Assembly: GCF_023898315.1 (NCBI RefSeq)
Contig: NC_064614.1
Coordinates: 70,196,501 to 70,260,500, forward strand
DNA: 64,000 nucleotides
Origin: Schistocerca nitens
Taxonomy: Eukaryota > Arthropoda > Insecta > Orthoptera > Acrididae
Direction: 5' to 3'
Numbering within the stretch: the stretch's first letter is position 1; the number at the start of each line of letters is the position of its first letter. The notes under the pieces are model-generated. The model was not told the origin of the DNA and made no database searches. It saw only the letters and a list, made by a program, of their open reading frames with translations. Shown one piece after another: positions 33,584-44,944 of this stretch. The position numbers and the translations under genes were made by a program.

Positions 33584-36500
33584 ACAAAGGAAAATAAGTT
33601 ACGGCAGTGTTTGATGTTACATTACAGATGGGTTCCATCAGTCGTTACTTTAATTTACCGAAATGAAATATTTGTTAGACATACGTTACTTCATAATAAT
33701 TCCTGTAGCGCAGTTCTTATGATAGTTATCGTATAATGCATATCTTAGTAGCAATGGAACAGCTTCTCGTTTATTCCCCATAGTCGTCACAATAAAGAGA
33801 ATTGACATTTGGATAACGAAAACAAACAGTTTCATTATACGAGGCACACCAGACGAAAGAAAAATTATTGCTTCCAGGCACAGTAATTACTAATTTTAAG
33901 TAGACAAAATTCCGGTGCAGTAAGAAAGGCTACTGGCCGTTGCTATGCTCATTGCGTGGCATGCCGAGCATACTTAAAGCAGTTCGTAAAACATGCCAAT
34001 GCAGACTGGTAATGTACAAATGGCAGTAACTAAAAAAATACTGTTCTCTTGATAAACCTCACATGACACTGAGGTGTCGGAAATTACGTAGTCTGACACT
34101 TCCCCTAAAAATATTTTCCACAGTCGAAACCTTCTTCATCGAGAGTGACACTGGTAGTTCGGAGTGGGATCTGAATTATATCAACAGTCTTTTTGTCGTC
34201 CTCCTGAAAGACAGAGCTACCGCTATAACCGCGGCAAGAACACAACAAAAGCAATGAATTAATTTCTGCAACTGGTTAGAAACCATGTCGAATGAAATGT
34301 TAAAAACTGTCCTTCGGATTCCTTGCCACTAAATAGTCATTATTTAATTTTTGGTTCTAATATGCCTTGAGATTTTTGAACACAGATATAAAGCTGCGGA
34401 AACGAGTAACCCACTCACACTTGTCACTGTCATCATTGTATATGAGTGTGTCATAGCATTAATCAACTGCCAACGCTCTGTTTTCGCTTTTATATGATGT
34501 TCAGTTTACTTACAGTTATTTCACGAAACCTGATTGATCGCTGTTGAATAGGGTACTTGTTGGGACAACATCATGCTTCAACTTCACATCAGCTACGAGT
34601 TAATGGCGTCTCCTCTACACGTTTACTTGAAGTAAACTTCGTTGATTTGCGATTTCCTATGCCGAATAATTTCTTGAATTGACTTGAAATCAGCAATGTT
34701 CATCTCATTTGCGATTTGTAGGGCCTATCCGCGTAGATCTCATCGGTGACAATGCAGTGCCTCTCATGAGCAGCTAGCTGTACATGGTTCGTTCCTCAAG
34801 AAAACTTGTCTAAATATCTCTTCTTCATGGTAATTATAGAAGTTTAAGTATTTATATTTTCTTGTTAGGGGACATAGCGGGAGGGGTAATGAGACTTAGT
34901 GCCTACCCTGTGCAGTAAATCTTTCGCATAGTTTTTCTTTCACATTTTTCTGAGTTTCGTTATGGCATGTATTTATTACTTCATTTATCTTTTTCTTCCA
35001 CCATTCATGCAGCTCAGCGTCAGATTTCATGAAACAAAGATGGGTTCAGACCTTACGGGGGGAGGGGGGTGGAGGGGTGGAACACACTATTTGCCCACCT
35101 TTTGAAAATATTTTAATCCAGTCACTATATATTTTAAAATCCTGAAAAAAGTATTTATTGTTTTTAAATGAATGCTTGTACCAGAATAAATAAATGTTTT
35201 AAATTTTTCAGTTAAACCTAATCCAAAAATTCACGTCTTAATAATAGATGTCACTTTCCCTCTTGAATGTCATATTCAGTATATTCAAGTTTGTGACCTT
35301 CCTTACATATAAATATCTCTTTAAAATGTATGTTGTGACTAAAAGACAGCAACCAGTAACGAAATTTGCATTATATATGTAACGATTTAGGGTGGACATA
35401 AAGATCGCGTTAAGAGATATATTTAGGCTCTGAACCCCAATTACACATCAATATCTCTAGAAAACGTATGTTGTTAATATATTTCAATAACAACTTCATT
35501 TTTTTGGTTGGGAATGAAGTACCTCGTCTTTGTAATTTGTGTTATGGAAAATGTTTCGGTATTGGAAGGGCTAAGCGTTGAACACAATGACCACTAATTC
35601 AGTATTGTCTCCATTGCTTACACTTGTATTACTGCAATAGCAACTAGTAGTTACTTTGGATATTAAGTGAGTTGTTAACTTCAGTCAGCAGTAACAGTGG
35701 AAAGTTGCTTCAAGGAAACATTCAACGAAAACTAAAATATGCTTTACAATTAAGACGGCTTTGGGTCGTTTACCTGTTTACCGATGCAGCGTCAATCAAG
35801 AATATGCGCCTGCCACATTGTGCCTGCGCAATCCGCTACACCATCTGTAGGGGTGTATGTTTCGGCAGCCGGCTTTCGAGCTATGAATTTCACAATTTTC
35901 AACATTTCCTTAAAATTCTTGATGTTTGTCTTAGCAGCGAAAATTTTAACGGGATCTTTATTTCGGTGTATTTTTGCTGCATAAAACATTTCAGGGAGTA
36001 TTTCTACATGTAGGAATGCACCATTCCCCTGTTTCGGGAACAATGATGTACGACCCCAGACGTAATCTTTGAAGGACTGCAAAACGTGACTGGTCACTGG
36101 TGTCTCATGCACCCTACAGGTCCGATTTGCACCCTCTGACTTTCATCTGTCTGTACCTCTGATAGACAACCTACGAGGCTGTAGATTAAATGACTTGTAT
36201 GAGGTTAAGACAGATTTAAAACTATGGGTCAGGAAGAAACATTCGATTATTCCGGAATGATTTTTGATGTCTGGGTTGCACGATGACGCAAATGTGTGTA
36301 ACTACATGGTGACTATGACGTACGGTAGCTCTGTGTAGGCTTCATATCAGGCTATGTGATCTGTGCTGGTTTTCACGGCTTTCAGTTTCACATGTTACAC
36401 ATAAGTGACATATGGGAGAAAAGTGGTGTCACCACACTTGTTCAAAGTTTTGTTTTTAGTCTAATATGGCGCAAATTTTGAGTGTTTTGTGCGAGCTCCG

Positions 36501-36879
36501 GTAATGTGTCTGCTGAGGAGAACATACCTGCTTTTCTGTTCATGGTGTCGTGTAGCTTTTGTGAAGCTGATGAATGGCATTGTTTGTTTATACATAGACG
36601 TGACTGATAGCTTCATTGTATATTTTTATTTTATTTTCTTGCCGATAATGTAAAACACGTCACCTCGTCCCTAACACAACGTTGACATGATAAAAATCGA
36701 TTAAATATTAAATTAAAACTTCAGAATGAATTACAGGATTTCTATAAGGACACAATGATAAACTACATAACCGCTGAAGGCGGACATGTCGCCCGATACC
36801 GGTCTGGCTAAAATAGAAATAAACTGTAAACGAAACAGCCTTGTCTATCTATATTACACAAACAATGTCATTCATCGCC

Positions 36880-36910
36880 TGTGTGTGTGTGTGTCTGCGC
36901 GCGCGCGCGC

Positions 36911-36943
<33 letters not shown>

Positions 36944-36979
36944 CGGGGGGGGGGGGGTTAGAGAGAGAGAGAGAGAGGG
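36880..36979. repeat. Compound GT/GC/GT/GA/poly-G/GA microsatellite
   Basis: In order: GT repeats, GC repeats at about 36,896-36,910, GT repeats, GA repeats, a run of about 14 G at 36,944-36,957, then GA repeats to 36,978. No gene is associated. Confidence 0.95.
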
Positions 36980-37436
36980 TTGAGAAACACGTGCCTTTGA
37001 ACAATCGAGTATGTATTTTATTGGTTACTGTGTTTCCTAGAGGAAATATCTTTGTGTAATTCGATAAGTGCTACGAACAGTGTTTTGTTGCATGTTGACA
37101 GGTATTCGTTCAGCTTTCTTTCGTTTTATTATTGAATTTCGTATGTGGTTGTTTGTGTGTCTATCGCTTTCAATAACACACTCCTCCACAAGGTGACTGA
37201 AAAAATTTGCAATACTCTTGTATGAATCAGCATTGGTCAAAATTAATAAAACCTTCACGAACTATGATAAAACGTCCAGAAAATTATACTTGTTGAGATA
37301 TGGGTCACTATACTCGTCCAGAATACGGTCAGTATTCGGGCTCTTCCTGTTTCCATTAACTGCTCATTTCTTATTCTACTGAATCGTGTAGCCTCCAATT
37401 GTGGCATCTGCAAAAGTCGAGGGCAATAAACAATTA

Positions 37437-39022
37437 CATTACAAGCCACAATATGCATGGAATACCTCCTAATATCTCGTCAGACCTCCTTTTTCCCGGC
37501 GTAGTACCGCTACTCGACGTGGCATGGACTCAACAAGTCATCGCAAATCGTCTGCAAAAATATTCAACCATGCTGTCTCTATAGCTGTCCATAATTGCGG
37601 AAGTGTTGCCGGTGGAGAATTTTGTGGATAAACTGACCTATTGATTAAGTCCCTTAAATTGTCGTTGAGGTTCATAACGGGCAACGTGGGTGGCCAAATC
37701 ATTCACTCGAACTGGGCAGAATTTTCTTCAAAGAAATCGTGAACAGTTATGGTCCGATCACATGGCGCATTGCCATCCAGAAAAATTCCAACGTTGTTTG
37801 GGGCTGTTGTAACATGCCTACTCAAATATGGGGTGCCTAGGGAACCTGCTTCCTCGGTTCGCCAGACAATAATTCAAGCAAATCGTATTAATGAATTTTA
37901 TTACAGAAAAAAAATGACAATACTTAACTTTGAGAAATACATAGACGTGTCGCAAGCAAAGGGCGACATGCAGTATAATCAATGCCGTTCAGTATAAGGA
38001 TTCCAGTAGAAGTGAAGTAATACAGTGGATGCTTCTATCCAGGTCGCTGGTCTTGACGCCTCTGAAAAAAATACTGGTGTGACCAGTCGGGAGCGGCCCT
38101 TATGTTCTCTTCACGTGGAGGCCGCTGCTGTCACGTTGTCGTCCTAGAGAGAGGTCGGTACGCGTGCTATTGCCTGACATCTTCACAGCACCCCTACTCT
38201 CGTTTCCGACTGGCGTTCCGGCGCTTGACTTTACGTCGTAACAGGGACTATGAAGTCCATGCTTTCCAATTAGTTCTTTGGACCAAAGAACCTGTGCATT
38301 CCACGTAAACACAGCCAACGCCATTAAGGAGACATCACTAGCTTGCACAGTGGCTTGTTGATAACTTGGGTCCATGGGTTTGTGGGGTCTGCGCCATACT
38401 TGAACCCTACTGACAGCTCTTACCAACTGAACCTGGGACTCATCTGATCAGGTCACGGTTTTTCAGTCGTCTTCGGTCCAACTGAAGTGGGCAGAAGCCT
38501 CCGAGAGGGGTTGCAGTCCATGTCGTCTGCTACCACAGCTCATTAACACCATATGTCGCCGCACTGTCCAAACGAATACTTTGGTCGTACGTCCCAAATT
38601 GACTCATGCCTTTGGTTTGACGCAGTGATGCTCGTCTGTTAGTACTGACAGCTCCATGCGAATGCTGCTGCCCTCGGTCGTTAAGTAAAGGACACTGGCG
38701 ATTGCATTTTCCGTGGTGAGAGGTAATGCCTGAAATTTGATACTCTCGGCAAACTCTTGGGACTGTGGACCACGGAGTATTGAATTGCCTAACAGTTTCA
38801 GAAATTGAGTGTCCCATGCGTTTAGCTCCAACTTCCATTCCATGTTAAAAGGCTATTAAATCCCGTCGTGAGGCCATCATAACGTCGCAAACATTTTCGC
38901 ATGAATCACCCTAGTACAAATGACAGCTCCGCCGACGCACTGGTATTTTATATCTCGTGTATGCGGTACAACCACCATGTATATGCTTGCATATCGCTAT
39001 CCCATGACATTTTCACCTCTAA
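37437..39022 (-). mobile_element. Tc1-like DNA transposon split by a solo LTR
   Basis: Both ends share an inverted motif (GAGGTGAAAATGTCATGGGAT on the minus strand near 39,020; a diverged partner CCACAATATGCATGGAATAC at 37,450). Minus-strand coding runs from about 38,840: GAKRMGHSISETVRQFNT (helix-turn-helix), an RRPH-like linker, RVQVWRRPHKPMDPSYQQAT (38,400 region). After the LTR insertion, PNNVGIFLDGNAPCDRT (second Asp block, 37,795 region), FFEENSAQFE and SMPRRVA near the end. The frame is interrupted several times, so it is inactive. The two halves match the order of one Tc1 family, showing a single element. Confidence 0.85.
37805..38243. mobile_element. Solo LTR of an LTR retrotransposon (fossil)
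   Basis: A 439-bp segment interrupts the Tc1 element, begins TGTTGTAACA and ends CGTAACA (TG...CA ends). It is flanked by the 5-bp target duplication GGG(G/A)C at 37,800-37,804 and 38,244-38,248. No internal region is present, as expected after LTR-LTR recombination. The family is probably Ty3/Gypsy-like by style, but this is not certain. It is younger than the Tc1 copy it entered. Confidence 0.75.
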
Positions 39023-39198
39023 ATGTGATAAAGTCGCCGTTGGACTTCATAACATGATGCATTAATCAATCTTGTGCAGTCGATTCCAAGGAATTTGGGC
39101 CAGAGGTTGACTTGTGCTGGCCCTGTATTCCATATACTGGTACTAAGTAATAAGTCAAAACATAAATCCATAAATAACATTTGTTATTGATCAGTCTT

Positions 39199-39408
39199 GC
39201 CGCGCGGATTAGCCGAGCGGTCAAGGCGCTGCAGTCATGGACTGTGCGGCTGGTCCCGGCGGAGGTTCGAGTCCTCCCTCGGGCATGGATGTGTGTGTTT
39301 GTCCTTAGGATAATTTAGGTTAAGTAGTGTGTAAGCTTAGGGACTGATGACCTTAGCAGTTAAGTCCCATAAGATTTCACACACATTTGAACATTTTTTT
39401 TTTTGAAA
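39199..39408 (+). mobile_element. tRNA-derived SINE (second family), full length
   Basis: Head GCGGATTAGCCGAGCGGTCA (box A), box B GGTTCGAGTCC at about 39,265, body TTAGGTTAAGTAGTGTGTAA, end CACACACATTTGAAC and a T-run at 39,394-39,404. CAGTCTT at 39,192-39,198 and 39,409-39,415 is a short target duplication. It serves as the in-window reference for the interrupted copy at 28,944-29,313. Confidence 0.9.
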
Positions 39409-39415
39409 CAGTCTT

Positions 39416-41896
39416 CCACTAGGGGAATAGGGAAACAATCATATCAACAAATTCCTTTAGAAAAACAATATCTTAATCCTGATTACTTTATGTAATAAGA
39501 ACAGTAAGTCACGAGAATTTAGTGAAACTGCTACCAATGTATTTTAATGAAACAAAGTCTACCTCATACATAAGAAAATTTTAAAACCACTGACAATTAT
39601 GCGCCTGGCGGCTTAAATTAAGACACACAATATTTCTGGCTAGTCTTCGGACACTGAGAACTGATGTTCTCAAAAACATTTACCTAAATAACAATCTGCC
39701 AGAGATGCACCGAATAAATAGCAGGATGAAGTTAATACAAAGGCGCTTGTTTCACACTCAAGAGTCAGTCAATATCACTAAGGCTTGCTAAGGTATCGAA
39801 CTTCGGCTCCAAGGCCCAGTAACACAATACGTCAGCGCAAAGTCTAAGAGTAGCACAGCAACAACCTCTCACAATCGTATATTGCTCTTGAGACAAGGTT
39901 TAAAAAATTATAAATATTCTTAGCGCCAGAATAAATTCGCGAGGAGTGACGCCAGATCGCCCGAAGGCAGAACCAAAACTTAACTTGCAGAAGCCAAGGC
40001 GGAAGCGGAAGGCGGCAGTTCGTACAAGACCCACTTCTCGAGCTTCGACCCGGCGTCACCTCCCGCTACTCAGGATTTCACAGCCCCGCGTACCCATAGG
40101 TGGAAAGGTAGCGCTTACTCCAAAACAGCAGCCAGCCAGCTGTAACATTTAACAAGCGCACAGAACAGGTCCGCAGAGACAATGTAAAGAACCACCAAAA
40201 GATAATAAATAACAGGTTAAATTATTCACTAATAGAACGGCACACTGCCTGTGCCCCACTACGAATGAACTACACAGGCAAGGTAAAACCACAGTGCATG
40301 TCTTATCAGTAACCTTAAGGAGAAGAGCCTGCTATTAAGATATTAAAAAAAACTTACAATTACTAGCAAGGCCATCGGGCACTCCAGTCTTAGTCATAAT
40401 TAAATTACGTGAACTCTTATGCCCAACTGTTCAGTGAAAACCGTAACGAGCACAATTCTGAAAATTTCAATATAAGCTTCACTGGGGCCCGCTGCGCTAA
40501 GCCTACCAAACACCCGAATGCTGTATATTTGATAAACAGATTACGGCCTTGTACCTAATTACGTATTACACCAAACAACAATTTGCCACGAGCTGGAAGA
40601 GGCGCTCTCGTGCATTATATTAATATTTAACAGCCGTCTTAAACACCATGAACTCTTCATAGGCACACCTTTACTTCCATGGTAACACCCATGCGCTTAC
40701 AGTTACCAGAAGTGAGGTAGCAGGCCTCAACCCCTTCACACACATGCTCTAAGTACAATCTCACTTAACCTTTGGCTGGACGTCCGATATGGCTTGCGTT
40801 GGGTTCAGTAGGCGGCAATAAGGCAGCGGACGACCGTGGACAGCGGTGTCAGGAACTAGCAGCACGCAACCCAAGGCAGCAACAAGCCTCCTCACAGATG
40901 ACAGGAAAGGCTCTCCACCAAGCTGCCCCATACACGTGGTCGGTTCCCGTTCCACTACGAGCGCTCTCCGCCCTCAGGTAACAACGAACCGCCAAATGTT
41001 CGCGTCCTTGGCGAGAGCCTCAAGTTCTCTCCTCCGGCAAGGATAAGACAGCCAGGATAAGAGCTCGAAAGCGAGGTACTTGCAAATACGCTGGTGCGCC
41101 AGCAACGCCACGGCTCAGTTATGTAACGTGTTCATTACAAAATCGCAAGCAAAGGGCATCGACCATTTTTTGAAGTGATGTCAACCTAACATCCCTAAGC
41201 AATAACGAAAATACATGGATTGGAGGTCTAACGATCAACCGCAACGCCAAATGACACACAAGCTGCCTATGGCGTCGCTTGAAAATCTATATACCAGTTG
41301 GCCTCTCCCCGCCAGTTTAATTGACGTGAAGTCACAAAAAGTATATATATTTACTTCATAGAAGGATTAAGCTGCCTAATGGCTATTACCATTTACATTT
41401 GTATTAGTTTATACACAGTGAGTTTTACTTTGTATACTACATCAATCATACGTGCATTAACGTGGTGAAAACAATATTGCAGTCGACCTTTCCTTCCAAA
41501 TATCACTTTGCCACCTTACAAAACAAAATAAATGCTTTTTACGAAATTTTAACGACAATGAGAAGACGGGTAAAATGTCCGACCTTAGCTCAATTTTTGT
41601 GCTGATTCCAAACCTGATCTTAGATTTTGTCGTTGTGTAATATGTCTCAATTTATGGGAAATACACAATTATGAGTAATACTTTATTGATATTATTTCAG
41701 TGGATGGTTTTGGGTTACGGTTGTATGTGTGAAAGACGAGTTTTTCTTCTCTAGCATCGGATGTGAAGGGTATGGGGTGTGAATGGTGGCCTGGAGGACT
41801 CGGTTGACAGTGAAGTATGATTTAATTTATTGAAATAACCGGTATTTATTGTAATAATCGGCAACCAGTTGCGCAAAAGAAATTCCATTTCTTTAA
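39416..41896. other. Unclassified; GC-richer patches at 39.9-40.1 and 40.8-41.1 kb
   Basis: No coding or repeat family is named. Segments 39,940-40,130 and 40,780-41,100 are GC-richer than the AT-rich flanks and look like parts of an older interspersed repeat. Short frames there (68-71 codons) are not convincing. Confidence 0.3.
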
Positions 41897-43335
41897 GGGG
41901 CTCCGGAACGCCCTATACTTGCAATGTTAAAATAACGCTTATAAATTACATCTTTCCTCACAAAGTATTTGAGGTAGGAAGTTGAACATTTTACAGATTA
42001 TTTATTGGAATATGGGCTACAACTTAACACAGGGATTTTACAAAATTTTAGTTCAGTTATTAAAGATGATTTTTTTTCATTTGTAATGAAAATTCACAAC
42101 ATTTTTTTGCAATTTTTTATTTATATATTCAAAAATATACAGTTTTTTGGAAAAAGGCTGTGTTAAATTATGCAGACGGTACTGTGTAACATTTACTGAA
42201 AGTTTGAAACAAATATGTTTGGAAGATCCTTAGAAAACATGTAATTAGTATGAGAAAATAAAAGTTTTGGGAATCGAGCGACAAAGATTGGATTAACTTT
42301 TTAGTGCATTCCAGGTCCATAGGATGGATTATCTTCATCCTCTGCAAACTCCTCCTCCAGCTTCCTCTTGTTCCTCCTCCTGTTTACTCTTGCTTGTATT
42401 TCTAGACTCTTTACAGCCCTGTCTGCAGCCCGAAGGCGTTCCTTGTGTAAAGCAAGCATCGCTCGTACCATGTTAGAACCTATCTTCATTCTCATATTAC
42501 TAAATACCTTGCACCTTACAATGTTGCCATCATTGAAAGTCGCAACAGCATCATACACACCAAAGTGAAGTGTTTCTATTCCAACAAATACAGTCTTGGG
42601 GATTCTCGACCATATAACACTATTTACACTTTCATTGGGGTTTTGAGTTTTTCCGTGAATACACTTTTTCAACAGTTCAGGTGCTGCTAAGTCTCTGAAA
42701 ATAGGTTTTATCGCCTCCATTATTGCATGAGGCAGACTATGCTTATGAGTGTACACTTCACCAGTTAGCAATCCTTTGTTATATTTACACCAACTTTCTT
42801 CTTCTTTGGGACACAAGCTATGTTGGGGATTTTCATCGTCTTTATTGTTTACAGTAATAACACATACCTTTGGCTTTCCAAGATTTCTCCTTTTCTTAAA
42901 AGCCTTCAGAGGATTTCTAATAACTTTACTTTTACTCATTATTATACTTCAACAAAACAGAGACTCAAGAAACAGAATTAATTACGAATATTTTCGAGAT
43001 AACGACAGAGTAAATAAACATGAAACAATCGACAATCACACCAGCGATATATATTGAACCATCACAGGTTAGCCACAACACATACTTCATCTCACGTCAC
43101 TAAAATGTACCTGATGAACACGGACGTTAATAATAACACCATTTGACAGCAGTTTAACAGCGCCACAGTGGGTCACGCCCATGTAGAACACATTTAAAAA
43201 AAAAATTTAAAAATAGTTGTAGTCTTCGGAATTGAATAAATTATATATCTATTAAAAGGTAATAGTCTGCAGATTCAGAAAACGCAAAAAAGTAAAAATT
43301 GAACTTTTCATGATTTTGAGCCTTTCCGGAGCCCC
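41897..43335 (-). mobile_element. TTAA-flanked DNA transposon, probably Kolobok superfamily, internally deleted
   Basis: Perfect 12-bp terminal inverted repeats, GGGGCTCCGGAA, lie at 41,897-41,908 and, inverted, at 43,324-43,335. Each is directly bordered by TTAA (41,893-41,896; 43,336-43,339), the target duplication typical of Kolobok and piggyBac. The encoded protein looks like the Mutator-like/Kolobok transposase type rather than piggyBac. At 1.44 kb it is far shorter than an autonomous Kolobok, so most of the transposase is missing. Ends and duplication are unblemished. Confidence 0.85.
42301..42939 (-). CDS. 212-residue Kolobok/Mutator-like transposase remnant, uninterrupted frame
   Basis: The frame starts at the first ATG (42,939) with basic MSKSKVIRNPLKAFKKRRNL, then joins at about residues 25-36 to a block I know from the C-terminal part of arthropod transposases annotated as Mutator-like. 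That block includes NPQHSLCP (37-44), SWCKYNKG (49-56), SLPHAIMEAIKPIFRDL (68-84), TQNPNESVNSVIWSRIPK (98-115) and FNDGN (135-139). A basic coiled stretch RAADRAVKSLEIQARVNRRR and an acidic tail follow. The catalytic DDE core is absent. The frame being open across the apparent deletion joint is notable. It could be an expressed truncated protein, or a deletion that happened to stay in frame. Function is unknown. Confidence 0.6.
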   Translation of the reverse strand: MSKSKVIRNPLKAFKKRRNLGKPKVCVITVNNKDDENPQHSLCPKEEESWCKYNKGLLTGEVYTHKHSLPHAIMEAIKPIFRDLAAPELLKKCIHGKTQNPNESVNSVIWSRIPKTVFVGIETLHFGVYDAVATFNDGNIVRCKVFSNMRMKIGSNMVRAMLALHKERLRAADRAVKSLEIQARVNRRRNKRKLEEEFAEDEDNPSYGPGMH

Positions 43336-43339
43336 TTAA

Positions 43340-44215
43340 ACAGTTTCAGGCACTTATTGTCCTTCTTCATAGGGTTGTATCTCCAATACACGGTATGTCA
43401 TGGCTCAAGCGAGGCAAACATGCTTCTCGCTGTTGTCCCTCACTGGCGCTGATGTAAGGCGTGATGTACGGCGAATCCTTTCACCCTGGATTCCGAGGTA
43501 GTGCTCTGCTTTGCTGACTACCAGTACGTGGTAGGCTGGCCGCCTTTATATGGCATAGCCATTACTGTCAGTGGCAAGCGATTTCCCCTGCCAGCGTGAA
43601 GCCCTTGCACCCCCTCGCTCCACACGCGTCACCACAGAGGGGCGTGGAGACAGTTGTCTTCAGTTTACTGCCCTCTGACAGAAGTGGGACGGCACATGGC
43701 ATTGGGTTGCCATATCCAACTAGGAACTCATCGTGGCAGCAGCAGGCACTGGTGGCAGGTCGGCGGGTCTGTGACGCTCAGTCTCGCGAAGAACTTATTA
43801 CTGTCAGCAGGTGCAGCCATGTCTCGAACCCATGACTTTTACTGGCAGTGCCCAGTCGTCTTGCTCTTCGGTTTAGCCCTGATGTTGTGGTGGAGTTGCA
43901 CGTCTCCGGAGACGATAAGTGATCTTGCTCAAAAATCAGACGTATTCTTAAGCCTCTGGCACACATTTTTCACTAAAACTTTCCACATAGGCTTCCTCAC
44001 TGCTTTTTATTACTTTTTCTGCCTATTGAAAACGTTTTCTCAGAAACTGGGCAATTATACTACAGATGATTAAATGTTATTTCTGTAAACAGTCGCTTAA
44101 ATAATATTTGTAACTGCATCATAAATTTTCCCATAGACATTTCACATGTTTTTGGAATTAACCAAATAAGCAGATTATCATATTATGATCGTGGTGTTTT
44201 CTTTTTTCCTTTTTT
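43340..44215. other. No gene recognised
   Basis: Mixed composition with a GC-richer part at 43,440-43,900. A GGGTTCGAGAC (minus, near 43,825) resembles a pol III box B, but no matching box A or SINE body was found. Frames of 79 and 139 codons are unremarkable. Confidence 0.35.
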
Positions 44216-44944
44216 GTTTTGTCTTGTAAGTTATCAGTCTTCTGACTGGTTTTGTAAGGACCACCTCGAATTTCTCTCCCGTGCTAATGTATTTATGTCA
44301 GCCAAGCACTTGCAACATACATCTTGAATTATTTGCTGGATGTATTGCAATCTGGGGCTTCCTCTGCAGTTTTTACCCTCTGCAGATCCCTATAATATCT
44401 TAGAAGTTATTCCATTATGTCTTAACACATATTCTATCATCCTGTCCCTCCTTCTGGTCAGTGGTTTCCATGTAACACTTTCCTAATTGCTTACTTTATC
44501 AGTCTACCCAATTTTCAACATATTTCAGTTGCATCACATCTCGGACGCTTCGATTCTGTTGGTTCGGGGTTTCCCGTGTCAATGATTCGCTACCGTACAA
44601 TGCTATGTTCCAAATAAACATTCTCAGAAATTTATCCTTCAAATTACGGTTTACGTTCGATACTGGTAGACTTCTCTTGGCCAGAAATGACTTTTTTGCC
44701 AGTGGTCGTTTGCCTTTTATTTTCTCCTTGCTCTCACATTCATTGGTTATTTTGTTGCCTAGTTAGCAGAATTCCTTAACTTCATCTACTTTGTGGTCAC
44801 CTATCCTGATCTTAAGTTTATCGATGTTCTCATTTCTGCTACTTGTCGTAACTTTCGTCTTTCCATTCAACAGATCCTGTAATTCTCCTTCATTTTCACG
44901 GAGGATAGCAATTTCATCGGCGATCTTCAATCGTGGACAGAAAG
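44216..44944 (-). mobile_element. LINE fragment, 3-prime end of an RTE-like element (left copy)
   Basis: Minus-strand coding, with many breaks, runs from motif C (KIADEIAILRENEGELQDL, about 44,940-44,880) through the C-terminal region to the 3-prime end near 44,220 (ACCAGTCAGAAGACTGATA). It covers the same LINE interval as the fragment at 46,016-46,690, on the other side of a Tc1 element. Confidence 0.8.

Larger units (their letters stand above)
30954..37436. other. Mostly unrecognised AT-rich DNA
   Basis: No coding exon, RNA gene or named transposon was recognised over about 6.5 kb. Local items: a TATA-like CCTATAAAAGCATG at about 31,200 followed by AATAAA near 31,417; a two-unit 68-bp tandem repeat at 33,447-33,583; a loose pair of direct repeats at about 35,300-35,342 and 35,437-35,480; and a compound microsatellite at 36,880-36,979. 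The longest frame, 128 codons on the minus strand at 32,716-33,102, resembles nothing I know. Confidence 0.4.

Noticed and set aside
38273-38291. Near-perfect palindrome GTTCTTTGGACCAAAGAAC
   Set aside because: It lies in Tc1 transposase coding and is probably just sequence of that family, not a binding site.
43795-43880. Possible fifth tRNA-SINE based on a box B-like GGGTTCGAGAC on the minus strand
   Set aside because: No box A, body or target duplication could be located.
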